A stretch of 64,000 nt of DNA from Prostheceraeus crozeri (Eukaryota > Platyhelminthes > Polycladida > Euryleptidae): NCBI GenBank assembly GCA_907163375.1, contig CAJQUW010007481.1, positions 248,001 to 312,000 on the forward strand. Reading direction: 5' to 3'. Within the stretch, counting starts at the first letter, position 1. Each line of letters opens with the position of its first letter. Both the position numbers and the translations under genes were made by a program. Shown here piece by piece: positions 21,125 to 32,039 of the stretch. Under the pieces are notes generated by a model that searched no databases, was not told the origin of the DNA, and worked only from the letters and a program-made list of their open reading frames with translations.

Positions 21125-21950
21125 AGTTTGAACGTCTCCGCATCTGCAGGAATCACTTGAGGACAGACCGATCTTATGCATGAATGCAGCGAATCTGCCG
21201 TGTCCAGATCGGAGGCGATTCAGAAGGACCCACTGTCCTCTGGGGAGATCGGAGCCGGGAGGATGGTAAGCCGGTTCGGATATGAAGCGCCGAAGTCCGT
21301 GACTCGCCTGTGTCCATTTTCGTCTCCATTCATCTGCAGCCCATGAGTTGGAATAGGTTGTTGATAGTGGGATAAGGCCGTTGTGTCGTCTGGATAGAGG
21401 GTTGCGTGACTTAAGTCTTCTTGATGGTCGGTCGTTGGCGAAGAGCTTCTTATGCAGCAGGTGGTCACTGTCCGAAGCTCTTTGGTGAAGTCGTATCGCG
21501 AGTCTTTCGCGGCGGATGTCAGGAGGTTCAATGCCACTCAGAATGGGCAGGATGTCAATTGGTGTACTGCGTATAAAACCAGAGATTAGTCGCATAGTGT
21601 CATTTAGAGCGCAGTCTATCTTCTTGGAGTGGGTACTCTGCATCCAGATTGGCGAGCAATACTCCGCGCTGGAGTAGCAGAGAGCAAGGGCGGAGGTTCG
21701 AAGCACAGAGAACTCGGCGCCCCAACGGCAACTAGCGAGGGTGCGTAGTATTGAATTACGGGCGTTGATCTTGGCTGCGACTTGTTTAAGGGGTTGCCCG
21801 TACGTAAGTGATCGGTCTAGCGTTATGCCGAGGTACTTCGGAGAGATAACAGGTGAGATGACTTTCCCTCGTAGATGGACGTTTAACTGTTTGTTGGCCT
21901 GACAGTTCTTGAGATGAAAAACACTGCAAACTGTTTTTTCGGTATTTATA
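21125..21950 (-). mobile_element. LINE C-terminal part (Jockey-like)
   Basis: Minus-strand LINE fragment covering the region after the RT palm: EKTVCSVFHLKNCQAN (about 21945-21900), PKYLGITLDRSLTYGQPL (about 21840-21780), VLRTSALALCYSSAEYCSPIW (about 21710-21645; partial), IEPPDIRRERLAIRL (about 21530-21490), ending in the cysteine-rich SCRCGDVQT at the microsatellite. The frame is open over most of its length (253 codons including the TA tract). These signatures fit Jockey-type LINEs of invertebrates. Truncated at both ends; it lies about 95 bp upstream of the DAGL exon splice acceptor. Confidence 0.85.
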
Positions 21951-22045
21951 CTATCATTTAAACTATCATCAGTATCTCGCTTTCTCTATGCGCAGTGTAT
22001 CTATTTCTAATGATTCAGATCAATTAACGCTACTATGTCTTTCAG

Positions 22046-22586
22046 GCTTGCAATTTTGCTGATTGTAACATTCGTATTCGTGGAACGAACGGCCAGCTGT
22101 GATTCTATTCATATTTATCGGATTTTTTGCTTTGGATTAGCCTCGTGTATTCTAGTCAATTTACCACTTACAACCGCTCTCTTGCTATCGAGCGCCCAGG
22201 GCTCTATTTTACGTGATCGACACAAGCGACTTCCATGGGTGCCGATTTTCCTGTACGCAAAACTTGTCATTTACGTGGTGGAGATTGGTTGGGTTATCTT
22301 CGGTCTCTACTGGGCATTTTACGACGAGACAAATTGTGATTGGTCTTCAGTGGTGGTAGTAAGGATAATGGTTGTAGCCGCTCTTATTGTAGCTATCTTC
22401 AATGCTGTTAGTGTTGTGGTATTCTTCGATCCGTTGGGCTCAGACCATCGCGGACCCGATCATGTAATGAAAACTCACAAAGTTTGGGAAAGACGATGCA
22501 GAATTCTATGCTGTGGGTGTGCACCGAAAGACCGTGAAAGAGATGCATTCACAAGCATTGCAAACATATTGACGGATTATTTTGTG
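22046..22586 (+). CDS. DAGLB-like: DAG lipase (DAGLB-like) exon, TM region
   Basis: Exon of a sn-1-specific diacylglycerol lipase, the membrane enzyme that makes 2-arachidonoylglycerol from diacylglycerol. The translated exon gives the end of TM1 (LAILLIVTFVFVE), TM2 (ILVNLPLTTALLLSS), TM3 (FLYAKLVIYVVEIGWVIFGL), TM4 (MVVAALIVAIFNAVSVVVFF), the family signature FDPLG after TM4, then the cytosolic segment HKVWERRCRILCCGC and AFTSIANILTDYF. These match the V-W-E-x-R-x-x-L-L-C-C and Y-F positions of animal DAGLB better than DAGLA. The acceptor is TCTTTCAG at 22038-22045 and the donor GTGAGT at 22587. The exon ends on a complete codon, phase 0, fitting the exon at 57844. An ATG at 22035 overlaps the acceptor and is not the likely start. 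The first exon, which should encode the R-R-W...S-D-D N-terminus, was not found. Confidence 0.9.
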
Positions 22587-22599
22587 GTGAGTTAAGGAT

Positions 22600-23190
22600 C
22601 ATTATAATTGAACTATGCTTTTATCTCCTGAATAACCTTTTATAGATTTCTAATGACGTCATGATTGTTGCATGCACATGCCAAAATCAATGTAGATCAG
22701 TACTATTCAGCCAACAACACTATTTGAAGCACTCAAATCATTGGCAGTGTCCGATATGGAATTGAAAGTGTTCTCTCTCAGACAGCAATTTGCAACTTCG
22801 GTTACTTATTAGACTACTCATCATTAGAGAAGTCTCGAAGATTCAACTGACTCGAATAACGGCAGTAATGTGTTGTATTGCTTGCGGTGATTCTCTTCAT
22901 TCAAATAAAAAATTTTAAATCAATGGTGAAAAGAACGCATTATCATATACATGTCAAATGGTTTCTATAGAAACTCACAAAAAAATGACGTCAAGGAGCT
23001 CTTAACTGGGAAGGCTCTTAATATATGAAGCCTTTCGGGCATATAGTAGAGTCAAATAGGTATCCTTAGACGAACTTTAGTTATGAACTATAGATTGGGA
23101 ATTATGAATATTTGTCATTAATTGCATGGCATTCATTTATAGGGCAATGGATAGCATTTATTTATATTTCATAGTTCGTCCGTACGGGAG
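22600..23190. other. Intron, nothing recognised
   Basis: Unremarkable AT-rich intron sequence after the DAGL exon. No motif or repeat identified. Confidence 0.5.
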
Positions 23191-24712
23191 GTTAGTCATA
23201 ATTGTGTGAAAAAAACAATCGCTCCCTTTGTTTGACGTAAATCTATTAAAAAATTTTTTTTAAAAAAATCACCCGACGCGTTTCGTCAATCCGACAGTCT
23301 CAAGGGCTTAGTATGTGACACAAGTGTTAAAAGGTAGGTTTATATACAACAAATCAGTAGTCCAGTCAGGGCAACTCATCATGTCAGCTCATGACGTCTG
23401 CTCAATAGCGGCATTTTCAACGCAATGTTACGTGATTCAGCCAACCTAGTAGTAATCGCCGAGTTTTGCTTGTTCAAAATCTTATAACTAAAATCATCAA
23501 TGGTCATCACTTCATCGCAATGGTCTAACAAGTTATGTTCAGTTAATGCACTTTTTGTATCTCGATTCTTTAAACTGCGTTGGTGTTCGTTGAATCTAGT
23601 TCTGAAAGGTCGACATGTTAGACCTATGTACTTCTTCTGGCAACGATTGCAAGAGAATTCATAAACTACATGTTTATGCTTACAGTTAAATTTTGGGCCG
23701 ATTGTCAAGCAAATATTGCAAGTACACTCATTATTAGATTTTCTTTTAAATGCTGTTGCTAATTTTTTACCAGGTCTTGATGTGATGCGTACAGGTATAC
23801 TATACTTATTTTTTTACTTTATTGATTTTTCTTAAAAATCTTTCACCCACGTAGTCAAGGGAGAGATTAACATCGTTATTTCTTTCGTTATTACTTGCGT
23901 TAATTTTATCATTTTTATAACTATCCACATTATCAACATGGAACCCATTACTTTCTAGCCTATTTTTCATAATTTGTTGCGCTTTGAACGTATCAAATGT
24001 ATCAGAACATCTGTCTTCAACATACCGAAAACTATTACTAATAAAATTATCTTTTACATAGTTGGGGAGCCAACTGTCTTTTCTTAAGCTAATGCCTGAA
24101 TGGCACGGTTTGCTGTACCATTTGTAACTCAGTTTGTTTTTAACGGATATACTAATGTCCAGAAAATCAAGATAATCGGTATCGGGGGTTTCTGAAGTGA
24201 ATTGAATATCACTGTTTACAGAGTTAAAAGTATCGAGGCTTATTTTCATCGTATCTTTATTTTTGGGAAATGGTCCCATGATGATATCATCAATGTATCT
24301 TTTAAAGATGGCTGAGACAATACTATGTTTTGTTTTTAATATATCGAGCGCTTTATTCTCAATGTTGTTCATATAAATTATGGAAAACGGCGGGGAAAAG
24401 TGTGTTCCCATAGAACAACCTTTTATTTGTAAATATGTTTTTTGGTTATGCGTTATTTCATAGTTGTAGGCTATAAATTTAAGAAAATCGATCAAATCCT
24501 CAACATTTAATCCTTAATTATCAATGCTACTTCAGTATTGTCTCGCGAAATCTTCTACAACTTTCAGACCATCTTCAATTGGAATACTTGGATACAGATT
24601 AATTACATCTAAGGAGTTATAGACGCAATTATCCGTGTTATTTAACTTATCGTTGTTATTTCTAAGACATTCAATCAATGCATTGGTGCTATCCAAATGT
24701 GATGGTATTTAT
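23190..24712 (-). mobile_element. Penelope-like element, 5'-truncated
   Basis: Minus-strand PLE copy. RT part (about 24712-23806): NSLDVINLYPSIPIEDGL, then LQIKGCSMGTHFSP, the catalytic FKRYIDDIIMGPF, and DYLDFLDISISVKN, all in the PLE order. Linker with paired cysteines (NNECTCNICLTIGPKFN, about 23735-23690). GIY-YIG domain (23708-23379): CKHKHVVYEFSCNRCQKKYI then GLTCRPFRTRFNEHQ. It ends RRHELT. A stop near 24515 and one between RT and linker break the frame. The 5' side stops abruptly at about 24712 (no N-terminal region), a typical PLE truncation. The 3' non-coding end contains a hammerhead-like relic at 23271-23308. Confidence 0.9.
23271..23308 (-). ncRNA. Degenerate hammerhead-like motif, PLE 3' end
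   Basis: The minus strand reads GCCCTTGAGA, a 3 bp stem (GTC/GAC), then GAAA, CGCG, TC and GGG. It keeps helix I pairing (CCC/GGG), GAAA and a palindromic helix III (CGCG), but CTGATGA is replaced by CTTGAGA, so self-cleavage is unlikely. Confidence 0.35.
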
Positions 24713-26324
24713 AGGGCAAAATAACTTGCTAAAAATCAGGGCTGTGCACGGTGCACCGGTTCTCGGGCGAATTTCTACCAAATTGATACATTACTGTGTA
24801 GCGTCAATTATAATCATTTCATTTTATCTGTTGTCTTAGTCACATGAAATTGGAGAGAAAATTATTTTAAACTTGTAGCATTATTAATCATGGACAGCTA
24901 GAATACATGTATTATTCTAGCTGTCCATGTATTAATCTAACTAGCGATTCTGATTATCAATTCATACTTTAGATTTCTGCATCATGAAAGTGAAGCTTTT
25001 GAAAATCACGGCATTATCCTAAAATAACTGATGCATTTTCTGATGTTGAGAAAGAAATGTGAAGAAAGTGACGAAACTTATACAATTCAAGTTTACCATA
25101 AATCATTTTAGGCCACGAAATCTCAATTCTTGCGACCTCAGAATTTTGAATCTCATAGTGAATTTTGCATACCTTGCTTTGACATCTCTTGCTAATTTAT
25201 AGGCCATCTTAGCATTCCGCGACCAGCTATCCGTCCAAAGGATTTCAGTAACATTATCACAAGACAGAGAGACTGTTTGAAGCCGAGTAATGTCGAGATG
25301 CTGACTCTTGCGTAGTAATTTGTAGATATCGGTGACACTGATTTGAATCTTTCTACATTTCCTGATGTGTTCAGATATTTTGAAAAGAAACCAAGAACAA
25401 ACTCTTCCTTTGCTGCATATGTTTCTAAAAGAATCAATTAGAAACCCGATACTCGTTCGCCACTAGTATTTTAGTCATTGCAATTGTTTGCAGATCTAAA
25501 TAATTGCTGTTTTTATCTAGTTTTATAGAATTCCATCACAGTTATCATAGAGACGTGCGGGTCAAGTATGATGAGAAAATTAGATTAAAAGAAGATAATA
25601 CAAGTGTGTTTTAAATTCTTTAACACTATTTGAAACTTCGTAGTACTCTACAAAAATTGCATTGAATTCTAGAGAACATAAACATGTAGTGTGAAAGATT
25701 GAGACCCTTGCTGCAAGATTTTGAAGTTTTGATTGAGTATCACACGAATGTAGAACGTAAAACGCAACTACAGAACTATAGACCAACAATTCAACTATAG
25801 AATGTCAAAACGATAAAAAGGTAGGCAGGTTGACCTCTTGGAGTCCCGTAAGGTATTACATGTGTTGTAGCATCGTCTCTACATAACCCCTTGTCAACCA
25901 TGGAGATGCGATTTCTTGGCAAACGGGCCTTAATTGGTTTTTGTAGACATATCCATAGAAATCCGACATAATAATCAGTGACTAGAACGGACATGGACAG
26001 ACTACAGCATGTCGTGCACATACATTGTTATGACAACGGTACCTAAACGATGTTGGCTTCCAGTGACTGACAGTGGGAAGATAGCGGCAACTTATCAGTG
26101 CACTTTGTAAAGATTCGCGGATATTATCATTCCTCTTTATACACAAGATCATTTTGATAAAATAGTTTACAGAAAATCGCCTTACAGCAATAATCTACAA
26201 CTGTTGCGTAATATAGCAATTTCATTCCTCTTAAGATCTAGCAATTGACCTAAATCGGTGCCTAAATGAACGGCTGAATTTGCTATCAACCACAGAGATA
26301 GATTCTTTCGCGTGTGGATTAGTT
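24713..26324. other. Intron, little recognised
   Basis: Apart from the hairpin at 24883-24935 nothing was identified. CAGGGCTGTGCACGG at 24738 looks like a hAT-type terminus, but no partner end was found. Confidence 0.5.
24883..24935. repeat. Short hairpin
   Basis: ATTAATCATGGACAGCTAG... pairs with ...CTAGCTGTCCATGTATTAAT: about 23 bp arms with one indel and a 6 base turn. Confidence 0.85.
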
Positions 26325-26347
26325 TACACCTTTTTCACATGTATTTC

Positions 26348-26815
26348 AGATAGTGTGCGTTTGATTTTCGAAAACTAAATTGTATATCAGAATACGTCAA
26401 ATGAATTTAAGTTAATTCAAATGTATTTCAGATTATGTAGAATTAATTTTCGAAATTATAAAAATGCGCAAAATGAATTTCAGAATTGCAAATTGTTTTA
26501 CAGAAAGCGTAAAATGAATTTCAAAAGCTTAAATTGAATTTCAGAATCGTAAATTGAATTTTGAATTCATCAAATGAATTTCAGAAAAGAATATTTCAAT
26601 TTCCGAAATATCTGTATATCAAGAAATGTATTTCAGAAACATAAATTGAATTTCCGATTACGTAGCTTGGAATATAGAAACGTGAATTGAATTTTTGATA
26701 ATGAGAATTGATTTTCCGATTATATGAATTATTTATTGGATGACACCATTTGAATTGTGGAAAATGTAATTTGAATTTCAGATAATAAGAATTAATTTCA
26801 GAAACGAACGAGATG
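26348..26815. repeat. Subterminal repeat array, left
   Basis: Roughly 20 degenerate copies of an A/T-rich unit around TGAATTTCAGAA, spaced about 20-25 bases, running inward from the left terminal repeat. Mirror image of 28690-29215. Such arrays are usual binding sites for transposase in other superfamilies; that role here is inference. Confidence 0.75.
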
Positions 26816-27175
26816 TACTGTTCTAATCCTCTCTAGCAATGGGTTGCAAGAAGTTGAGTCATGTTTGGATCGGCAAAGTCTTTGGTATCAATTGCCACGG
26901 CATGACTTGAAAGTTAATCGCCATTTTCTCTTTTAGAGATTTATACCCGGCATAACAAAATGTAATGTAGCAACAATGAAAAAATGAACTCTATCAACTT
27001 TTATACACAAAGTGATCAGTTTGAGTGCAAACAATTGAGATAAAAATTTGTTCACTTTTGATTATTATCTTAAAAGCTTACTTTCACATGTACATTATTA
27101 GAAATGAAAGAGGTGTTCTCAAAATGAATAAAGAAAAAATACGAATTTCCATCAAGTAATTTGTTACAAAAATTA

Positions 27176-28628
27176 TCACATTCCAACCTGTACGTCCTCC
27201 ATGTTCACTGCTACAGAATGAAATGATGAAGTATGCTGTGCTGCTCGTGAAAAGTCAGCATTTGTCACTGTTGCGACGGCATCATCAATCAGTCCTTCCA
27301 AATACACCATGCGTTGCTCACCAACACCTGGCCCCTCAACATTTGGGATTCCGATCGAACTTTTCACGTGAGACTTTATTTTCGTCCAGATGCTCTCAAC
27401 GGGATTCAACATTGGGCTGTATGGTGCCAATCGAAGTAGATCTGCCTGAGAATGAAGGAATAGCTCCGTCAAGGACCTATGACATGGGGCGTTATCACAC
27501 ACAACCACGAGATCCTCTAGAGAGTTTCCCCTTTGTACCCACGGGTTCAGGGCTTCCTCCATCCATTCCTTGGCCGCCATTGAAGTAAAGCTGCCACGTC
27601 GTTTGGTAATGTGCAGCATCCCTGCTGAAGTCATAGCTCCAATTAGATGAACGTTCGGTCCTAAAAATGAAAAGAATAGGAAAATCAATGAGAAATTTAG
27701 TCATAGATCATCAAGAATACAGTAAATAAAAGGCAAGTTTTTTTACTCAAGAATGAAAATCGATCTACAAAATACTTCTAAGTACAGGATATGTAAATTA
27801 GGCATAACTTGCGACTCGGCAAAAGAAAATAATAAAGGTAATTGTAAACTATTGTCCCTCTTCAAATTGCATGTACATGTAAAAAATTGATACTTGATAG
27901 CATGAGTGCAACTTACCTCGTGAAGTTGGCCTGGTAGCCACTGCACGTGCGCCTTGCCGGGAACGTCCACAATTTCGCCGACAAAAGAGGTTGAAATTCG
28001 TTTCATCGATCCATAATATTTGCCGACCATGTCGTATGTAGGAGTTGAGCCGGATAACATACTCTTTCCAAAGTTGTTTGTTTGAATCAGAGTTCATAGT
28101 CACCGGTTCCCAATACATCATCTTCACCGTGAACATTCTGTTGCAGAGGTAGTTCGACACTGATGTTGTAGATATAGTGATGTGGAAGCTTGTAAAAATC
28201 TTGGCTTTCAGTTTAACCAAGGTTATGGAGCTATCCTGCTCGATCCACTGTAGCACTTGCTCTATTTGATCTTCAGTCAATATCCTAGGCTTGTTGCCAC
28301 CTCTTTTTGTTCCGCTTATTTCGCCCGACCGTATCCAACTATAGGCAGTTTTGTAATTTACTCCCAATGTTTCGGCGAGAGTCTTCCAATCCTCGCCGCG
28401 ATTAGAGCGGTCGACTACTAATTCCCGATCTCTTGATGAAGCCGCTTTGTACTTTCGTCTTTTGAATTCTTCTGTATCTTCTCGACACAACTGACAAAAG
28501 CGTTGTTCCATGGCAAGAATTGGTGCAGCACATTCCGAATGCAGTAGATGTAAGCAAGGATTCAGCCGCAAAACGGCCTTCCTCAGCATTGACATTTGAC
28601 AAATCGCGCAATTCTCAGACACTTGCAT
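27176..28628 (-). CDS. RING-H2/HTH/DDE transposase, two exons
   Basis: Two exons: 28628-27917 and 27660-27176, with donor GTAAGT (27916-27911), acceptor TTTTTAG ending at 27661 and a 256 bp intron. The splice restores ...ATRPTSR-GPNVHLIGAM... and gives 398 residues with no stops. Residues 7-48 form a RING-H2 finger: C7-x2-C10-x14-C25-x-H27-x2-H30-x2-C33-x11-C45-x2-C48, the zinc-binding pattern of ubiquitin ligases. Residues about 60-165 are two helix-turn-helix units (WKTLAETLGVNYKTAYSWI; RILTEDQIEQVLQWI). The DDE catalytic core has D208 (ILWIDETNFN), D293 (VVVCDNAPCH) and E326 (YSPMLNPVESIW), with 32 residues between the last two. The start ATG precedes the RING. DDE and HTH assignment is firm; ubiquitin-ligase activity is inference. 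Confidence 0.85.
27661..27916 (-). other. Intron of transposase gene
   Basis: GT-AG intron (minus strand) that interrupts the DDE domain after residue 237. Without it the frame would end shortly after the splice donor. Presence of an intron means the gene depends on the host spliceosome. Confidence 0.8.
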
Positions 28629-28689
28629 TTCTAAGACTGTGGACCATGTCAGTGATCTATGATTTATATAGTCTATGGCAAAGGTAATG

Positions 28690-29215
28690 AGATCAAGTTG
28701 CTATCATCTGAAATTCAATTCACTTGTCAAACCATGCAATGCCTCTCTAAGCGTCGTTCTGAAGATCAATTTCTGCTTTCTGAACTACATGTTCCGTTTT
28801 CTGAAATACATGTTATGTTCTCTGAAATACATTTAACGTTTTTTGAAATTTAAGTTACCTTTCTGTAATACAACTGATACTTTCTGAATTTCATTTGCTA
28901 TTGATGAAATACATTTCATATTTTCCGAAATCCAACTGATATTTTACTATAATTTCTGAAATACATTTTATGAATCAAAAACTCATTTTGTGATATCTGA
29001 AATATAAATAACGTCATCTGATAGCCAATTTATGATATCTGATATCTAAGTTTTGAAATTGAAATTAAAGTCATGTTTTCTGAAATTGAACTCATCAATT
29101 CCAAAATTTTCTGAACTCCAATTCATGTTTCGGAAAATTATTTTGTGTTTTCTGAAAATCAAGTCACATTTCTGAAATCCATTTTGTATCATCGGAAATC
29201 AATCGCGCCTTTTAG
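28690..29215. repeat. Subterminal repeat array, right
   Basis: Degenerate units around TTCTGAAATACATTT, mirror of the left array, running up to the right terminal repeat and beginning just upstream of the transposase start, so they may also include its promoter region (inference). Confidence 0.75.
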
Positions 29216-29807
29216 GAAATACATGTGAAAAAGGTGTAGAGCGGATATAATCGTATCACAGCCATTAGATGTAACGGTAGCAAACGGTAGAGATTGTCAT
29301 AGATATTCGTCTCTCTTTGACTTGTGTGATTGGCCAAGCGCGCATTGAAGAAGCAGCTCTTATCAGAGAATCCACGAGCTTCAACGACCAGATTGCAGCA
29401 GGCCTGTCAAATGGAAATATTATTCACACCGCTCTCGACTCTTCACGATCTAAACTTACTGACTGCTTACGTTTCATGTGGTGTCAATCTTCCGGTTCGT
29501 CAGAAATTCTTGAATTTGCATTACGTTCTATGGAAAATTGATCAGCTTGCCCCTCGAGACTAGCTCTGGCCGAGATAATCAGTTTTGAGGAAAGTCATCT
29601 CTGGACCTAAGCACGCAGACAAGGCTCTCTGTACCATCAACAAACCGCTATTGTCCATTCTTGTCTCATCACGCTGAAGAAGGCAAAAAGTTGGATTTCT
29701 ATGGCGATAACTATCAATAAAAGCGAATATTATTCATGAGTTGAGATGTGTGACCCAGTGGTTGGATTCATGCACGAATTCGTGTATTGCACGAATTTTA
29801 GGAGGTA

Positions 29808-31598
29808 CAGGTTTTGGACTTCATCAGTGACATGTAAAACAACTAACGTGAACTAGTGATTTCAATAGTGACAGCGGATTTCATTAGTGACACAGGTACT
29901 TCAAATGAAGACATCGAGAATTCAATTGATGACAGATATTTTCATTGAGAAATGGGTCACATCAAGAGTGACATCTGGTAATTTATCAAAGATCTTGCGA
30001 AAACAGTAATGACAGCAACATTTGAATTGGTTAAGTGACATTCAAATGCAAATTTGTAGCAAATGCCAATTAGGAATCCTACCACTCAATTCAGCATTGT
30101 CAATACAGAATTAAACATACGATCTATTTTGAATGAAGTCTATTTTTTTGCTTGAAAGGTAGCCACAAGAAAGCGCCTTTGCAGTGCATATAGCATCCCC
30201 AGCTGATATCCCAACTATTCATGTATTTCAGAATTGATGAACCTGACTAATTAAAATGCAGCGCAATAGAAGAACACCTTGCTATCCACATGTCTATATA
30301 TTATTTCTTATAGGCTTACATGCACTTTTACTGATGAGTTGTTACATCTTGAAGTTGCAGCATAGATGGAACATAGGTGGTTGTTTTCTGAAATGAGTTG
30401 GAGCAATGCAGGGCCGTTATTTCGCTCAAATTTTGGGAGGCAATCTGTAAAAGTGTCGCTTGCTTTTGTTGCGCAGATTGCTGCTGCAGTTGGTAGCGAA
30501 CTTCTGCCATTTGCCTTTTGACAGCGGCTTTCCAAACACTGAAACTGTTCTCCGCGATGTTTTAGAAAGGACTATAAGCAGGTAGGTACTTGTGATGATG
30601 TGCTTGTGGAAGCCGAGCATCATGAACTCGCAGATGGCAAGGAGCGTTGTCAAAAATGAAGGTAACCGGATCGTCCACACCCGCAGAAACACTAGCAGCT
30701 TCAAGCCATTCATTGAATCTTGTTGAAGTGGTGCCGCCTTGGAAAAACTCATGGTGAATTACCCCACGTTGGTTCGAAACAGCAAGAATCAACGTAAAAT
30801 TGGGACCTCTGGAACCACCGACAACCCACACAGCTCTTTCACCAACAGACGCTCTTCCACGTGTTCTTGACAAAAATAAATTGAACCCAGACTCATCGAC
30901 GAAAATGAGTTCCGTGTGATTGATGCCATTCACGACATTCAACAACCATTCTGCATAAGATTTCCGTGCTTGCAGAATGTCCTCCCGATTTCTGTCTTGT
31001 GGGACAGTTTCTAGTTTCTTCAAAACGATCAGCCGGTTTTTTTAATGTCTTAGCAATAGTTGATTCGGTAACCACTGGCTTATGTGGAAGAGCAGATCTT
31101 AATTCGGTGTTGATCTGAACCAAGGTGTATTCGGCATGTTCCTCCACGATCTCCATCATTTTAGCAATCATCTCATTGTCAACTTTCGTGTTTCTTGCTC
31201 CACCACGTGGACGAACCACAAGTCCAGTCAGCTGGAATCGCCGGATGATTCCCCAGGCTGTTGTTCTGCCGATACCAAGAAGTGTAGCTGTTTGAACATT
31301 GTCATCACCATTTGTGAAGGTCTCAATTATCCGACGCTTGTCTTGTTCTGCAATTGGACTTCTTGACATTGTGGTAGCTCAGCATTCGATAACAATGCAT
31401 CCATCTGGCTTATATTTCTATTGAAATCCTAATCCACTCATGAACATGCTTCATTTCTACAAAACATCACAATGTCCGAGTTGAAAGCCTTTTGTCACTC
31501 ATGAAATCAGATTGTCGATAACCAACGCATTATGTCTCTATTGAAATCAGATTGTCACTGATGATTTCTAGGCAGTCCTTCTTGAATTCCAAAACCTG
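29808..31598. mobile_element. IS630/Tc1-type transposon, broken, nested
   Basis: 1791 bp element inside TA duplications (29806-29807 and 31599-31600). Terminal repeats of 16 bases with one mismatch (CAGGTTTTGGACTTCA / CAGGTTTTGGAATTCA). Degenerate subterminal units such as TTTCATTAGTGACA occur at both ends in mirror orientation (29820-29980 and 31420-31575), the same layout as the element at 26325. It sits within the TGCACGAATT repeats of the hAT-like host element. Confidence 0.8.
30328..31369 (-). pseudogene. DD32E transposase, frameshifted
   Basis: Transposase of the nested transposon, about 346 residues if read through its breaks. The N-terminal HTH starts MSRSPIAEQDKRRIIETF and includes LLGIGRTTAWGIIRRF; then come a second HTH region, TELIFVDESGFNLF (first catalytic D), VTFIFDNAPCHLRV (second D) and NIAENSFSVWK (E), again with 32 residues between the second D and E. 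Two defects are visible: a +1 change in a run of seven A (31043-31037) and an in-frame TAA at 30564-30562 just before the last catalytic residue. It lacks a RING finger and has no intron. The C-terminus ends LQDVTTHQ. Related to, but clearly distinct from, the 27-28 kb transposase. Confidence 0.85.
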
Positions 31599-31816
31599 TA
31601 TTCACGAATGCACGAAATTTCAGATGGATGCACGAACTTTATGTATGACAATGCACGAATTCTTACCCAGTGAAATTCCTGTTTTTACCAGAGGGAAGCC
31701 GCTAACTGGGCTAGAGTACATAAAATCATATCAATAGAACTATCATGGAATTATGGATGACAAACAACTTAACTGCGAGAAGCATTCCTCTTACAAGTGC
31801 TCTGAAAGAGCTATGA

Positions 31817-32039
31817 TTGAATGCTCATGCATCGTACATTGAGAGACTCCGTGATGAGGAGAAAACAGCAAAAAAACTCAAAAAAAAGAAGTTTGAAAAT
31901 GGACATTCTCGTAGATGTACACTGCAAAGTAAAAAAAAAAAAAAAAAAAAATCTTGGAGCAGCAAAACCAGGAGAAAAAAAAAAAAAATCAAAAAAAGAA
32001 GATGAAAGTCCAAGTAGAGCAGCAGCATCGATTTTGTGA
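31817..32039 (+). repeat. Lysine-rich / poly-A low-complexity stretch
   Basis: A-rich tract (including a run of more than 20 A near 31930) that yields lysine-rich frames on the plus strand and phenylalanine-rich frames on the minus strand. Lies in the hAT-like element. Not treated as a gene. Confidence 0.7.

Larger units (their letters stand above)
26325..29238. mobile_element. IS630/Tc1-type transposon with RING transposase
   Basis: Complete-looking DNA transposon, 2910 bp inside TA duplications (TA at 26325-26326 and 29237-29238). The terminal repeats are 21 bases and exactly matched (26327-26347 and 29216-29236, starting CACCTTTTTCACATG). Inside each end lies about 0.5 kb of degenerate repeats in mirror orientation (unit like TGAATTTCAGAA). 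A single spliced minus-strand gene (28628-27176) encodes a RING-H2/HTH/DDE protein. TA target duplication and the DDE spacing place it in the IS630/Tc1/mariner superfamily. Intact ends and reading frame suggest recent mobility. Confidence 0.85.

Noticed and set aside
22035-22045. ATG at 22035 as start of the DAGL protein
   Set aside because: It lies within the splice acceptor TCTTTCAG, and the family has a conserved N-terminal segment and first membrane helix before this point.
26341-26830. Tandem repeat array as a possible CRISPR or satellite
   Set aside because: Units are degenerate, irregularly spaced, mirrored at the other end and bounded by transposon terminal repeats.
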